From positions 1 through 18,683 of the forward strand of contig CALCCV010000348.1 in the NCBI GenBank assembly GCA_937900305.1: a stretch of DNA of 18,683 nt, read 5' to 3'. The notes below the pieces were generated by a model. That model was not told the DNA's origin. It made no database searches and saw nothing but the letters and a program-made list of their open reading frames with translations. Numbering within the stretch: the stretch's first letter is position 1; each line of letters begins with the position of its first letter. The position numbers were made by a program, and so were the translations under genes. Shown in pieces: positions 1-7,702 of this stretch. Origin of the DNA: an uncultured Pseudobdellovibrionaceae bacterium. GTDB taxonomy: Bacteria; Bdellovibrionota; Bdellovibrionia; Bdellovibrionales; Bdellovibrionaceae.

Positions 1-27
1 TTTCCCTACACGACGCTCTTCCGATCT
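1..27 (+). other. Illumina TruSeq adapter remnant (not genomic)
   Basis: The first 27 bases match the 3' end of the TruSeq universal adapter / read 1 primer, ending in the diagnostic GCTCTTCCGATCT. Genomic sequence starts at about base 28, where an open reading frame is already running, so this is untrimmed adapter at a contig end. Nothing biological should be read into these bases. Confidence 0.97.
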
Positions 28-28
28 T

Positions 29-709
29 GTATCAGGAATTGTAGCGGGAGCTCATTTTGTGGGGAGTGCGCGAGGCGTCGCTCCCGACGCAAAAATCATT
101 GCGGCTCCGTTCATTGGTGATGATGACGTCGGCACGACGGGTGGTGCGATTTTGGCGCTCCAGTACGCTGTTGATCGTGGGGCGAAGGTGATCAACATGA
201 GTTGGGGCGGCACCTCTTGTGAACCAAAATTGAAAACGGCTATTGAGACACTCGGCAAGCGTGGTGTGTTGTTTACGGTGGCGGCGGGCAACGGGGATCC
301 ACGAGGAGTATTGGATTTATCACGCAATCCCGTTTATCCGGCAGCCTATGACACTGAAACTCAAATTACAGTCTCGGCCACGTCGAGTTTTAGCGTTTTG
401 ATGGACTGGTCATTTTACAGTGCAAAATTGTCGCACATTGGAGCTCCCGGGGACTACATCCTGTCTTCAATTCCCATGAATCGCTATAAACGGATGCCGG
501 GAACGTCGATGGCCGCGCCATTCGTGGCCGGCGCGGCGGCGATCTTGTGGGGCGCCTTTCCAGAAGCCACTGTGCAACAGGTGAAGATGGCGCTGCTCAC
601 GGGCGTGGACGTGCCTCAGCTCAGTTTGGCGGTTTCCAGCCACGGCCGCTTGAATGTCAAAAAAGCGTTGGATCAACTGCGCTTACTGATGACACCACCG
701 GCGCCCTAA
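29..709 (+). CDS. Subtilisin-like serine protease (S8 family), 5'-truncated
   Basis: This is the C-terminal part of a subtilase, which hydrolyses peptide bonds with an Asp-His-Ser triad; most bacterial members are exported. The frame is open from the adapter junction. Its first residues, VSGIVAGAHFVGSARGVAPDAK, are what normally follows the catalytic-His motif HGTHVSG, so the cut falls a few residues after the His, and the Asp and His are off the contig. The oxyanion Asn lies in the AAGNG motif (codon 290-292) and the nucleophile Ser in GTSMAAPFVAG (codon 506-508). The protein ends about 65 residues after the Ser, with no C-terminal PPC or sorting domain. An internal GTG at 59 could be miscalled as a start, but homology clearly continues upstream of it. 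The family call is secure; the substrate is unknown. Confidence 0.9.
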   Translation, partial: VSGIVAGAHFVGSARGVAPDAKIIAAPFIGDDDVGTTGGAILALQYAVDRGAKVINMSWGGTSCEPKLKTAIETLGKRGVLFTVAAGNGDPRGVLDLSRNPVYPAAYDTETQITVSATSSFSVLMDWSFYSAKLSHIGAPGDYILSSIPMNRYKRMPGTSMAAPFVAGAAAILWGAFPEATVQQVKMALLTGVDVPQLSLAVSSHGRLNVKKALDQLRLLMTPPAP

Positions 710-836
710 GGTTAATTTAACCAAACCTGGCGCGATCCAGCAAAGAAGCTCCGCGTCTGTAAAATTGAATGATTCTTCAGGTCAAACTCATTAGGTTCTA
801 TGAGCGCAACACGCCCGAAATAACTGGAGGATCTCG

Positions 837-2126
837 ATGAGACACTACATTTCTGACCTCAAGGATTTGGTGGGACAGACTGTGGAACTCAAGGGCTGGG
901 CCTATAACACCCGCTCTTCAGGTAAAGTTAAATTTCTTGAAATTAGGGATGGCACAGGAATCGTTCCTTGCATTCTGTTTAAGGGAGAGTGCGAAGACTC
1001 TGCACTCGAGGTGTTTGAAGGTGTGACTCAAGAGTGCACTGTTAAAGTGACTGGTGTTGTTCGCAAACACCCCAAGCAGGAAAATGTCTTCGAAGTGGGA
1101 TTAAAGACGCTCGAACTTTTGGCGCCCTCGCCGAACTACCCCATTTCGCCCAAGGATCACGGCACCGATTTTTTAATGGAAAATCGTCACCTATGGCTGA
1201 GGTCTCGTCGGCAACATGCCATTTTGCGAATTCGCCATGAGATCGTGCAGGCCGTGCGAGATTTTTTTGATGGCCGCGGATTCACGCTGACCGACGCGCC
1301 GATTTTTACTCCTTCTGCGTGCGAAGGAACTTCCAATCTTTTTGAAACTAAATACTTTGATGAAAAAATGTATCTCTCGCAGTCGGGCCAACTTTACTTA
1401 GAAGCAACGGCGGCGGCTCTCGGCAAAGTCTATTGTTTTGGACCGACTTTTCGAGCTGAAAAATCAAAAACGCGACGGCATTTGATTGAATTTTGGATGG
1501 TTGAGCCAGAGGTCGCATTTAACGACATGTACGACAACATGGAGTTGGCCGAACAGTTTGTCGAATACATTGTGCAACGGACGATGAAGAATCGCGCCGA
1601 GGAACTGAAGGTTCTCGAACGAGATCTTAGTAAATTAGCCGTGATCAAAGCGCCATTTCCACGTTTGCATTATACAGAAGCTGCACAGATGGTGAAAAAA
1701 GAAAATGCAGAATTCAATATCGGCGACGACTTTGGTGGCGCCGACGAAACGATTATCAGCTCTAAGTATGAAAGACCTGTATTCGTGCATCACTACCCGC
1801 AAGCTGTAAAGGCGTTTTACATGAAAGAAGATCCGAAGGAGCCTGGATTTGCGATGGGCTGTGATTTATTAGCGACCGAAGGCTACGGCGAAATCATCGG
1901 CGGCGGCCAGCGCGAAGAGAGCATTGAAAAACTGATGACCAAAATCAAAGAACACAACCTGCGCGAAGAGGATTTCAAATGGTATTTGGATCTTCGTCGA
2001 TATGGTTCGTTTCCTCACAGTGGTTTTGGACTGGGCATCGAGCGCACCGTCGCATGGATTTGTGGATTGCCCCACGTTCGCGAAACGATTCCGTTCCCTC
2101 GGCTCTATGGTCGAAGCTATCCATAG
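837..2126 (+). CDS. asnS: Asparaginyl-tRNA synthetase
   Basis: This cytoplasmic class IIb aminoacyl-tRNA synthetase charges tRNA-Asn with asparagine using ATP. An N-terminal OB-fold anticodon-binding domain covers about residues 13-105 (VGQTVELKGWAYNTR near its start). The class II catalytic core follows, with motif 2 starting at FRAEKS (residues 205-210) and motif 3 GLGIER at 398-403, and the protein closes with the IPFPR segment typical of AsnRS. At 429 residues it is slightly shorter than E. coli AsnRS (about 466). The ATG at 837 is preceded by CTGGAGG (824-830) at good spacing. The flanking genes are functionally unrelated and there is about 105 bp before the next gene, so it is probably transcribed alone. 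AspRS of the archaeal type is the main alternative; the C-terminal motif and overall similarity favour AsnRS. Confidence 0.93.
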   Translation: MRHYISDLKDLVGQTVELKGWAYNTRSSGKVKFLEIRDGTGIVPCILFKGECEDSALEVFEGVTQECTVKVTGVVRKHPKQENVFEVGLKTLELLAPSPNYPISPKDHGTDFLMENRHLWLRSRRQHAILRIRHEIVQAVRDFFDGRGFTLTDAPIFTPSACEGTSNLFETKYFDEKMYLSQSGQLYLEATAAALGKVYCFGPTFRAEKSKTRRHLIEFWMVEPEVAFNDMYDNMELAEQFVEYIVQRTMKNRAEELKVLERDLSKLAVIKAPFPRLHYTEAAQMVKKENAEFNIGDDFGGADETIISSKYERPVFVHHYPQAVKAFYMKEDPKEPGFAMGCDLLATEGYGEIIGGGQREESIEKLMTKIKEHNLREEDFKWYLDLRRYGSFPHSGFGLGIERTVAWICGLPHVRETIPFPRLYGRSYP

Positions 2127-2231
2127 CACCCAGACACTTGTGAATTGTCGGTATTCCATTTGTGCGGGTGTGAAGGCAAAGCTTGGTAACTGAGAATTTG
2201 GAAAAATTGGGACTAGCCCTGAGGAGAGACA

Positions 2232-3797
2232 TTGGACGCTGAAATTTCAGATGGTGATCGAAAACTTTTGGACCTTGAAAAGCGAAATGAACTGGCCATG
2301 CAAAGTGGTGGCGTCGCCAGATTGGCGAAGCACAAACAGAACGGCCGTTTGACAGCTCGCGAGCGCTTAGATGTTCTGCTGGATCCAGGAAGTTTTGTTG
2401 AGATGGATCGGTTCGTGACTCATCACTGCACCAACTTTGGCATGAGTGACCAAAAGATTTTAGGTGATGGGGTCGTTACGGGTTATGGCCGCATCAATGG
2501 GAAATTGGTTTACGTGGCCTCACAAGACTTTACTGTGTTCGGTGGGTCGATGTCGCGAACCCAGGCGAATAAAATTTGTAAAGTGATGGATCTTGCACTG
2601 AAGGCGGGCGCCCCTTTCGTCAGCCTGAATGACTCGGGCGGAGCTCGAATTCAAGAAGGGATTGAATCGCTAGGCGGCTACGCGGATATTTTTTCTCGCA
2701 ACACTTTGAGCAGCGGTGTGATCCCACAAATCACGGCGATCATGGGGCCCTGCGCGGGTGGCGCAGTGTACAGCCCTTCCATCACGGACTTCGTGTTCAT
2801 GGTCAAAAACACAAGCTACATGTTTGTCACAGGTCCCGACGTGATCAAGACGGTCACCCACGAGGAAGTGACCAAAGAAGATTTGGGCGGAGCGATCACA
2901 CATTCGCAAAAGTCGGGCGTTGCGCATTTTGCAACGGAGGATGACAAACACTGCCTGCTGATGATTCGTGAATTGATGTCATTTTTGCCGTCGAACAATC
3001 TAGACGATGCGCCGACGTTGCCAAGCAAAGACAAACCCAATCGGATTTGCGAAGCGCTCAACAAATTGATTCCAGAAAATCCTAAAAAACCTTACGACAT
3101 GCTTCAGGTGATCACTGAATGTGTGGATGAGGGTTATTTTCTCGAGGTCCATAAATACTATGCTCAAAATATCATCGTTGGATTTTCTCGATTCAATGGT
3201 CGACCAGTCGGGATCGTGGCCAATCAGCCCAATGTTTTAGCGGGCTGTCTGAATATCGAAGCCTCTCGCAAAGCTGCGCGGTTCATTCGTTTTTGCGATG
3301 GCTTCAATATTCCAATTGTCAGCTTCGTCGATGTTCCTGGATTTTTGCCGGGCAAAGATCAAGAGTGGAATGGAATCATCACTCATGGGGCCAAGCTTTT
3401 GTATGCTTATGCTGAAGCCACTGTTCCAAAGATCACGGTGATAACTCGTAAAGCTTATGGCGGTGCCTACATTGTGATGGGCTCAAAGTTGTTGAGAAGT
3501 GATGTGAATTTGGCTTACCCGTCAGCTGAAATTGCGGTGATGGGTGCTGACGGCGCTGTAAATATTATTTTTCGCGAAGAAATTGCTAAAGCGAAAGATC
3601 CGCAGGCTGAGCGCGCAAAACTGACCAAAGAGTACGAGACTAAGTTTAACAATCCCTATGTATCTGCCGAATTGGGTTACACGGACGAGGTGATTGAGCC
3701 CGCTTTCACACGTAAGCGGATCATTGACTCTCTCGAAATGCTCAAAAACAAGCGCGATATCATTCCACCAAAAAAACATGGCAATATTCCGCTCTAA
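2232..3797 (+). CDS. Acyl-CoA carboxylase, carboxyltransferase (beta) subunit
   Basis: This is the biotin-dependent carboxyltransferase of the PccB/AccD5/MmdA family. It moves carboxyl from carboxybiotin to an acyl-CoA such as propionyl- or acetyl-CoA. At 521 residues it matches the family's usual 510-540. The N-terminal half carries SGGARIQEG (from residue 135) and GPCAGGAVYSP (172-182), forming one oxyanion region. The C-terminal half has FVDVPGFLPG and KAYGGAYIVMGSK. Residue 414, in GGAYIVM, is Ile; propionyl-CoA carboxylases normally have Asp here. The start is TTG at 2232, behind GAGGAGAG (2221-2228). The biotin carboxylase begins 19 bp downstream and the biotin carrier follows, so this is the first gene of a carboxylase operon. 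The acyl substrate cannot be fixed from sequence, so no specific symbol is given. Confidence 0.94.
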   Translation: MDAEISDGDRKLLDLEKRNELAMQSGGVARLAKHKQNGRLTARERLDVLLDPGSFVEMDRFVTHHCTNFGMSDQKILGDGVVTGYGRINGKLVYVASQDFTVFGGSMSRTQANKICKVMDLALKAGAPFVSLNDSGGARIQEGIESLGGYADIFSRNTLSSGVIPQITAIMGPCAGGAVYSPSITDFVFMVKNTSYMFVTGPDVIKTVTHEEVTKEDLGGAITHSQKSGVAHFATEDDKHCLLMIRELMSFLPSNNLDDAPTLPSKDKPNRICEALNKLIPENPKKPYDMLQVITECVDEGYFLEVHKYYAQNIIVGFSRFNGRPVGIVANQPNVLAGCLNIEASRKAARFIRFCDGFNIPIVSFVDVPGFLPGKDQEWNGIITHGAKLLYAYAEATVPKITVITRKAYGGAYIVMGSKLLRSDVNLAYPSAEIAVMGADGAVNIIFREEIAKAKDPQAERAKLTKEYETKFNNPYVSAELGYTDEVIEPAFTRKRIIDSLEMLKNKRDIIPPKKHGNIPL

Positions 3798-3816
3798 TGG
3801 CGGGAAGGGATTGGGA

Positions 3817-5313
3817 ATGTTTAAAAAAATTCTAATTGCAAATCGTGGTGAAATCGCCATTCGCATCACTCGGGCGTGCCGGGAATTGGGAGTTGGTTCG
3901 GTCGCCGTGTTCAGTGATGCTGATCGCGATAGTCTGCATGTTTTTCTTGCCGATCAAGCCTTCAATATTGGTCCCGCCCCGAGCCGTGAAAGTTATTTAA
4001 ATTACCGCCGCATTTTGGAAGTGGCGGTGGAAGCCGGTGTGGACGCCATTCATCCGGGCTATGGCTTTTTGTCTGAAAACACCACTTTCGCGCGGGCTTG
4101 CAAGGAAGCGGGAATTACGTTCATTGGCCCCACTGTTGCCAATATCGAAGCGATGGGAGACAAGCTGTCGGCGAAGGCTTTGATGAAAAAAGCAAAGGTC
4201 CCTACAGTGCCAGGCAGTGATGGTGGTGTTGAAACAGTGGAAGAGGCCACTCGAGTGGCCAGCGAAATCGGCTATCCCATCATCATTAAAGCTTCGGCCG
4301 GCGGTGGCGGCAAGGGAATGCGCGTGGTTCGCGAGGCTGATGAACTTGAAAGTGCCTTTCGCGCTTGCCGGTCAGAAGGCCAAAACTATTTCGCAGATCC
4401 TACCGTGTATATCGAAAAATTCATCAACGATCCGAAACACATCGAGATTCAGGTTTTTGGTGATACGCACGGGAACGTCGTGCATTTATTTGAGCGCGAG
4501 TGTTCAGTGCAACGTCGGCACCAGAAAATCATTGAAGAGGCTCCTTCACCATCGGTTCCCGAGCACGTTCGGACCAAGATGGGTGAAGCCGCGGTTCGGG
4601 CGGCCAAACAAATTGATTATATTGGTGCGGGCACGATCGAGTTTATTTTCGATAACAAAACTAAAGAATACTATTTTATGGAAATGAACACGCGGTTGCA
4701 GGTGGAGCATCCCATCACCGAGCTCACCACCGGTGTTGATTTAGTCAAAGAGCAAATTTTTGTTGCCCTGGGGCGGCCTCTCAGTTTTAGCCAAACGGAT
4801 TTAGTCCAAAATGGTCACGCTATTGAGTGTCGCATTTGCGCTGAAGATCCCATCACCTACAAACCCAGTCCGGGTGTCATTCGAGCCTGCCGCCATCCGC
4901 AGGGACCTTTCTTGCGAGTGGATTCGTATGCCTACCCTGGCTATGAAGTTCCAATTTTTTACGATCCAATGATTGCGAAAGTCATCACCTGGGGTGAGAC
5001 TCGGGAAGAGGCGATCAATCGCATGCAACGAGCGTTGACCGAGTTCATCTTGACCGGAATTAAGACCAACATCGTGTTACACAAAACAATTTTAGATCAT
5101 CCCAAATTTCGTGATGGCAGTTATACAACTCAGTTCATCGAAAAAAATTTCGAGGTGATTGAGCCGTTGTTGTTTAAGCAAATCGAGGATCCGTTGTTTT
5201 TAGTCGCAGCTGCGATCACAGCCTATCAGGATCGAAAATCCAAAGACGTACGCCAGCTCAATATGGTTTCGAATTGGAAGCGCATTGGCCGCAAGCTGAC
5301 CTTGCGCACTTGA
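3817..5313 (+). CDS. accC: Biotin carboxylase subunit of acyl-CoA carboxylase
   Basis: This ATP-grasp enzyme carboxylates biotin on the partner carrier protein using ATP and bicarbonate. The 498-residue product opens with MFKKILIANRGEIAIRI, the standard N-terminus. It carries the glycine-rich ATP loop KASAGGGGKGM from residue 158, CSVQRRHQKIIEEAPSP from about 229, and the catalytic EMNTRLQVEH at 289-298 (E289, N291, R293 correspond to E. coli E288, N290, R292). It is about 50 residues longer than E. coli AccC and resembles the BC part of PCC alpha chains, but stops before any biotin domain. ATG 3817 is chosen for its N-terminus and the AAGGGA-type SD at 3802-3810; the frame is open upstream to 3694, but that stretch overlaps the carboxyltransferase gene and has no homology. 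It is the second gene of the carboxylase operon. Confidence 0.95.
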   Translation: MFKKILIANRGEIAIRITRACRELGVGSVAVFSDADRDSLHVFLADQAFNIGPAPSRESYLNYRRILEVAVEAGVDAIHPGYGFLSENTTFARACKEAGITFIGPTVANIEAMGDKLSAKALMKKAKVPTVPGSDGGVETVEEATRVASEIGYPIIIKASAGGGGKGMRVVREADELESAFRACRSEGQNYFADPTVYIEKFINDPKHIEIQVFGDTHGNVVHLFERECSVQRRHQKIIEEAPSPSVPEHVRTKMGEAAVRAAKQIDYIGAGTIEFIFDNKTKEYYFMEMNTRLQVEHPITELTTGVDLVKEQIFVALGRPLSFSQTDLVQNGHAIECRICAEDPITYKPSPGVIRACRHPQGPFLRVDSYAYPGYEVPIFYDPMIAKVITWGETREEAINRMQRALTEFILTGIKTNIVLHKTILDHPKFRDGSYTTQFIEKNFEVIEPLLFKQIEDPLFLVAAAITAYQDRKSKDVRQLNMVSNWKRIGRKLTLRT

Positions 5314-5383
5314 AGAAGTTTTGGTCGGCGAAAATGCTGCTTCGAACTGGAAGCGGTGAATTTTGAATTAGAGGTTTGATTTT

Positions 5384-5923
5384 ATGTACTTTGAAGCTGA
5401 GTTGAATGGACGGAAATACAAAGTCGACGTCACAGAAAGTCGCCAAACTTGGAAAATCTCATTGCAGGAATTCGGCAAAAGCTGGGTTCACTATGACATT
5501 GCGAAAACTGATTTTAAAAAAGCCGAAGAGTATATTAGCTTCCTATTTCAAGGCCAAAGTTACTTGATCGACGTGATTGGTGCGAACACGGAGTACACGG
5601 TGTTCACGCGAAATTCGTTTCGTAATATTAAAATTTTCAATGATGAAATGCTGCTGCATGAATCTCTCAAAAAGGGCGGCGGGCTCAGTGAAAACAAAGA
5701 GCTCAAGTCTGGGATGCCGGGCAAGGTCATTCAAATTTTTGTGAAAGAAGGCGAAGTCGTGAAAGCGAACAGGCCGCTTTTGATCATGGAAGCGATGAAG
5801 ATGGAAAATGAGATGCGATCTACCCGCGATGTGCTGATTCAAGAAATATGTATCAAACAGGGAGATAGCGTTGAATCAGGAGCTGTGCTGATCCGCTTTG
5901 GAGAGGCTCCGAAAGCGGATTGA
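5384..5923 (+). CDS. Biotin carboxyl carrier protein with N-terminal BT-like domain
   Basis: This 179-residue protein carries the covalent biotin that shuttles carboxyl between the two preceding enzymes. The C-terminal biotinyl domain (about 105-175) has MPGKVIQIFVKEGEVV and the biotinylation motif EAMKMEN, with Lys139 as the attachment site. Residues 1-95 form a beta-rich segment (MYFEAELNGRKYKVDV, later GQSYLIDVIG). By position and strand pattern this resembles the BT domain that joins BC and BCCP in fused propionyl- or methylcrotonyl-CoA carboxylase alpha chains. The alpha chain thus appears split here between 5313 and 5384. ATG 5384 follows GAGGT at 5371-5375. It is the last gene of the operon. 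E. coli-type AccB is less likely because the N-terminal region is not the usual Pro/Ala-rich linker. Confidence 0.92.
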   Translation: MYFEAELNGRKYKVDVTESRQTWKISLQEFGKSWVHYDIAKTDFKKAEEYISFLFQGQSYLIDVIGANTEYTVFTRNSFRNIKIFNDEMLLHESLKKGGGLSENKELKSGMPGKVIQIFVKEGEVVKANRPLLIMEAMKMENEMRSTRDVLIQEICIKQGDSVESGAVLIRFGEAPKAD

Positions 5924-6052
5924 TCAGTTTCAAAACTACTTCTGCCAGCCGACAAGTCCACAGGGACTCAGAATCTGTTTTAATTTAGTCATTCCCCTCT
6001 TAGTTACCTCGACCTCGACCAAGCTCTGGATAATTTCATAAATAGGAGTGAA

Positions 6053-6110
6053 AAAGACCGGGCTTTGGAACCGATCTTTACCGCGTTCAGCTTTGGTCTT
6101 CGCGTTTTTT
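6053..6110 (+). promoter_or_regulatory. Possible leader stem-loops ahead of the histidine kinase gene
   Basis: The 212-bp gap 5924-6135 has no convincing gene or promoter. Near its end, AAAGACCGG (6053-6061) can pair with CCGATCTTT (6071-6079) with one mismatch. AAGACC (6054-6059) can instead pair perfectly with GGTCTT (6095-6100), shortly before TTTTTT (6105-6110). The two folds exclude each other, which is the geometry of a leader or attenuator, but the stems are short and may be chance. Confidence 0.2.
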
Positions 6111-6135
6111 ACATTCTAAATTTATTCTTCTCTAT

Positions 6136-7674
6136 ATGGTTTATTTAGTTGGTGGAAACCCCGACGACTCTGTGACAAAGGTCGACAGGGAAAAGGCTTC
6201 GGTATTTTCTTTAGATTTTTCTACTCTCGAAGCGCTCGGCGAAATGGTTCTTTCAGTTTCAACTGATCACAAAATTGAATTTATTTCGGTAGGCTTGACG
6301 GTGATTCTGCCGTCAGTGGTACAGGGTGGGTCGGTTGAGAGTTTGTTTCGCGTGGCCCGATTTTTTGATGTCCATGGGCAATGGATTCAGAAACTCAGTG
6401 TGAACAGCGTTGTGCGAGGGTCAGATTATCGCGTTGAAATTTCGACGTATTACCAATCGGTCAAACAACTTTCCACTTTCCGATTGAGATGCGTAGATTT
6501 GCCGACCAACAAAACGCTCTTTTTATTTTCAAAGGTGCATTTTCAAGCAGCTTTGGCAATGGATCCCAACAACTGGGACTCTATTGCTCAGGTCATTTCT
6601 CTGAGCCCCAATCCAATGGCCTTACTTGATCGACAGAGCAAACTTTTGGCGCTGAGTGAGGGTTGGTGCGCTCAATTGCCAGTGGAGTCTGAAAATTGGC
6701 AGGGCCAGCCACTCACGTCTGTGTTTCCGTTTCAGTTCTCAGGCTGGGCGATGGCGTGCGAGGATTGCCTCAAAGGATTTTCTCATTGCGGCCCGGTGGA
6801 AAAGTTTGTTGATGCACAATTGGTCGAAAGAACATTGCAGTGGCAGCTGCGACCTTGGTGGACAGATGTGGGTCACGTTGGCGGGATCATTTTGTACGTC
6901 GAGGAAATGACCTGCCAAGTTCAGTTGGAAAAAGAGTTGGAAGAAGCGCGGGCCAATCGTGTTTTAGCCGCTCAACTTTCGGCTGTGGGAGAGATGGCTG
7001 CCAGTGTGGCCCACGAGATCAATAACCCCTTGGCCATCTTGCAAGGCAAGGCGACGATTTTACAGAAACTTGGACGTCAGGGAACGTTGAGTATCGAAAA
7101 GGTCATTCAAGAAGCTGATAAAATGATTCATGCATCGATGCGCATTTCAAAAATCTTGCAGTCGCTTCGATTTGTGGCTCGAAATGGTGATCAGGATCCC
7201 CTTGTGAGTTGTCATGTTCTGTCGGTTTTGGAAGAGGTTTTGGAGCTGGCTGAGGATCGTTTTCGTAATCACAACATTGACTTGCGATTGAACGTCGATC
7301 GTCAGCATTGGGTGCTGTGCCGACAGGTGCAGCTAGGGCAAGTTCTGCTCAACTTAATGAACAATGCCTTTGACGCGGTTTATGGAAATGCTGGGGCTTG
7401 GTTAGAGGTGCGCAGCTTCGTCTTGGCGGACAAAGTGTATTTGGCCGTCACGGACTCGGGCCAGGGTTTAGTCCCCGAAGTAGCAGAAAAAATCATGCGG
7501 CCGTTTTTTACAACGAAAGGGCTCGGTAAAGGCACTGGGCTGGGACTGAGTATTTCTCAGGCCATTATAGAGGGCCACGGTGGCCGATTGTTTTTGGACG
7601 ACAGCGGTCCTCACACCTGCTTTGTCATCGAACTTCCGAAAGCTATCGAAGCCGCTAATGAAATCGCATGTTAG
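6136..7674 (+). CDS. PAS-domain sensor histidine kinase (orphan)
   Basis: This two-component sensor kinase of 512 residues autophosphorylates on His and passes phosphate to a response regulator not found in this window. An N-terminal sensory region (about 30-145) weakly resembles the PAS-like domain associated with H-NOX sensors. A PAS-like domain follows (about 150-260), then a short coiled segment (about 262-280). The HisKA H-box SVAHEINNPL has His293 as phosphoacceptor. The HATPase domain shows N-box NLMNNAFDA (from 406), G1 DSGQGL (from 440), F-box RPFFTTK and G2 GKGTGLGLS (from 464). No transmembrane helix or signal peptide is evident, so it is probably cytosolic. ATG 6136 has no Shine-Dalgarno; an in-frame GTG at 6172 is an alternative. 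It converges on tatC, 28 bp away. Confidence 0.9.
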   Translation: MVYLVGGNPDDSVTKVDREKASVFSLDFSTLEALGEMVLSVSTDHKIEFISVGLTVILPSVVQGGSVESLFRVARFFDVHGQWIQKLSVNSVVRGSDYRVEISTYYQSVKQLSTFRLRCVDLPTNKTLFLFSKVHFQAALAMDPNNWDSIAQVISLSPNPMALLDRQSKLLALSEGWCAQLPVESENWQGQPLTSVFPFQFSGWAMACEDCLKGFSHCGPVEKFVDAQLVERTLQWQLRPWWTDVGHVGGIILYVEEMTCQVQLEKELEEARANRVLAAQLSAVGEMAASVAHEINNPLAILQGKATILQKLGRQGTLSIEKVIQEADKMIHASMRISKILQSLRFVARNGDQDPLVSCHVLSVLEEVLELAEDRFRNHNIDLRLNVDRQHWVLCRQVQLGQVLLNLMNNAFDAVYGNAGAWLEVRSFVLADKVYLAVTDSGQGLVPEVAEKIMRPFFTTKGLGKGTGLGLSISQAIIEGHGGRLFLDDSGPHTCFVIELPKAIEAANEIAC

Positions 7675-7702
7675 CTGTAAACTGGAAAACTTTCGTGGTG
7701 AA

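Noticed and set aside
710..740. Palindrome GGTTAATTTAACC (710-722) and a CTGG/CCAG mini-hairpin after the protease gene
   Set aside because: There is no following T-run to make a terminator and no matching operator known to me. It is short and AT-rich enough to be chance.
2002..2193. Plus-strand 63-codon frame overlapping the end of asnS
   Set aside because: It is out of frame inside asnS over most of its length, with no SD or recognisable family.
3694..3816. Upstream extension of the biotin carboxylase frame
   Set aside because: The extension overlaps the end of the carboxyltransferase gene and has no family similarity. ATG 3817 has an SD and encodes the canonical N-terminus.
6048..6119. 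A 23-codon GTG frame (beginning MKKTGLWNRS) in the leader of the histidine kinase gene
   Set aside because: Its only SD-like bases overlap the start codon, and it has no run of regulatory codons, so a leader peptide is not supported.
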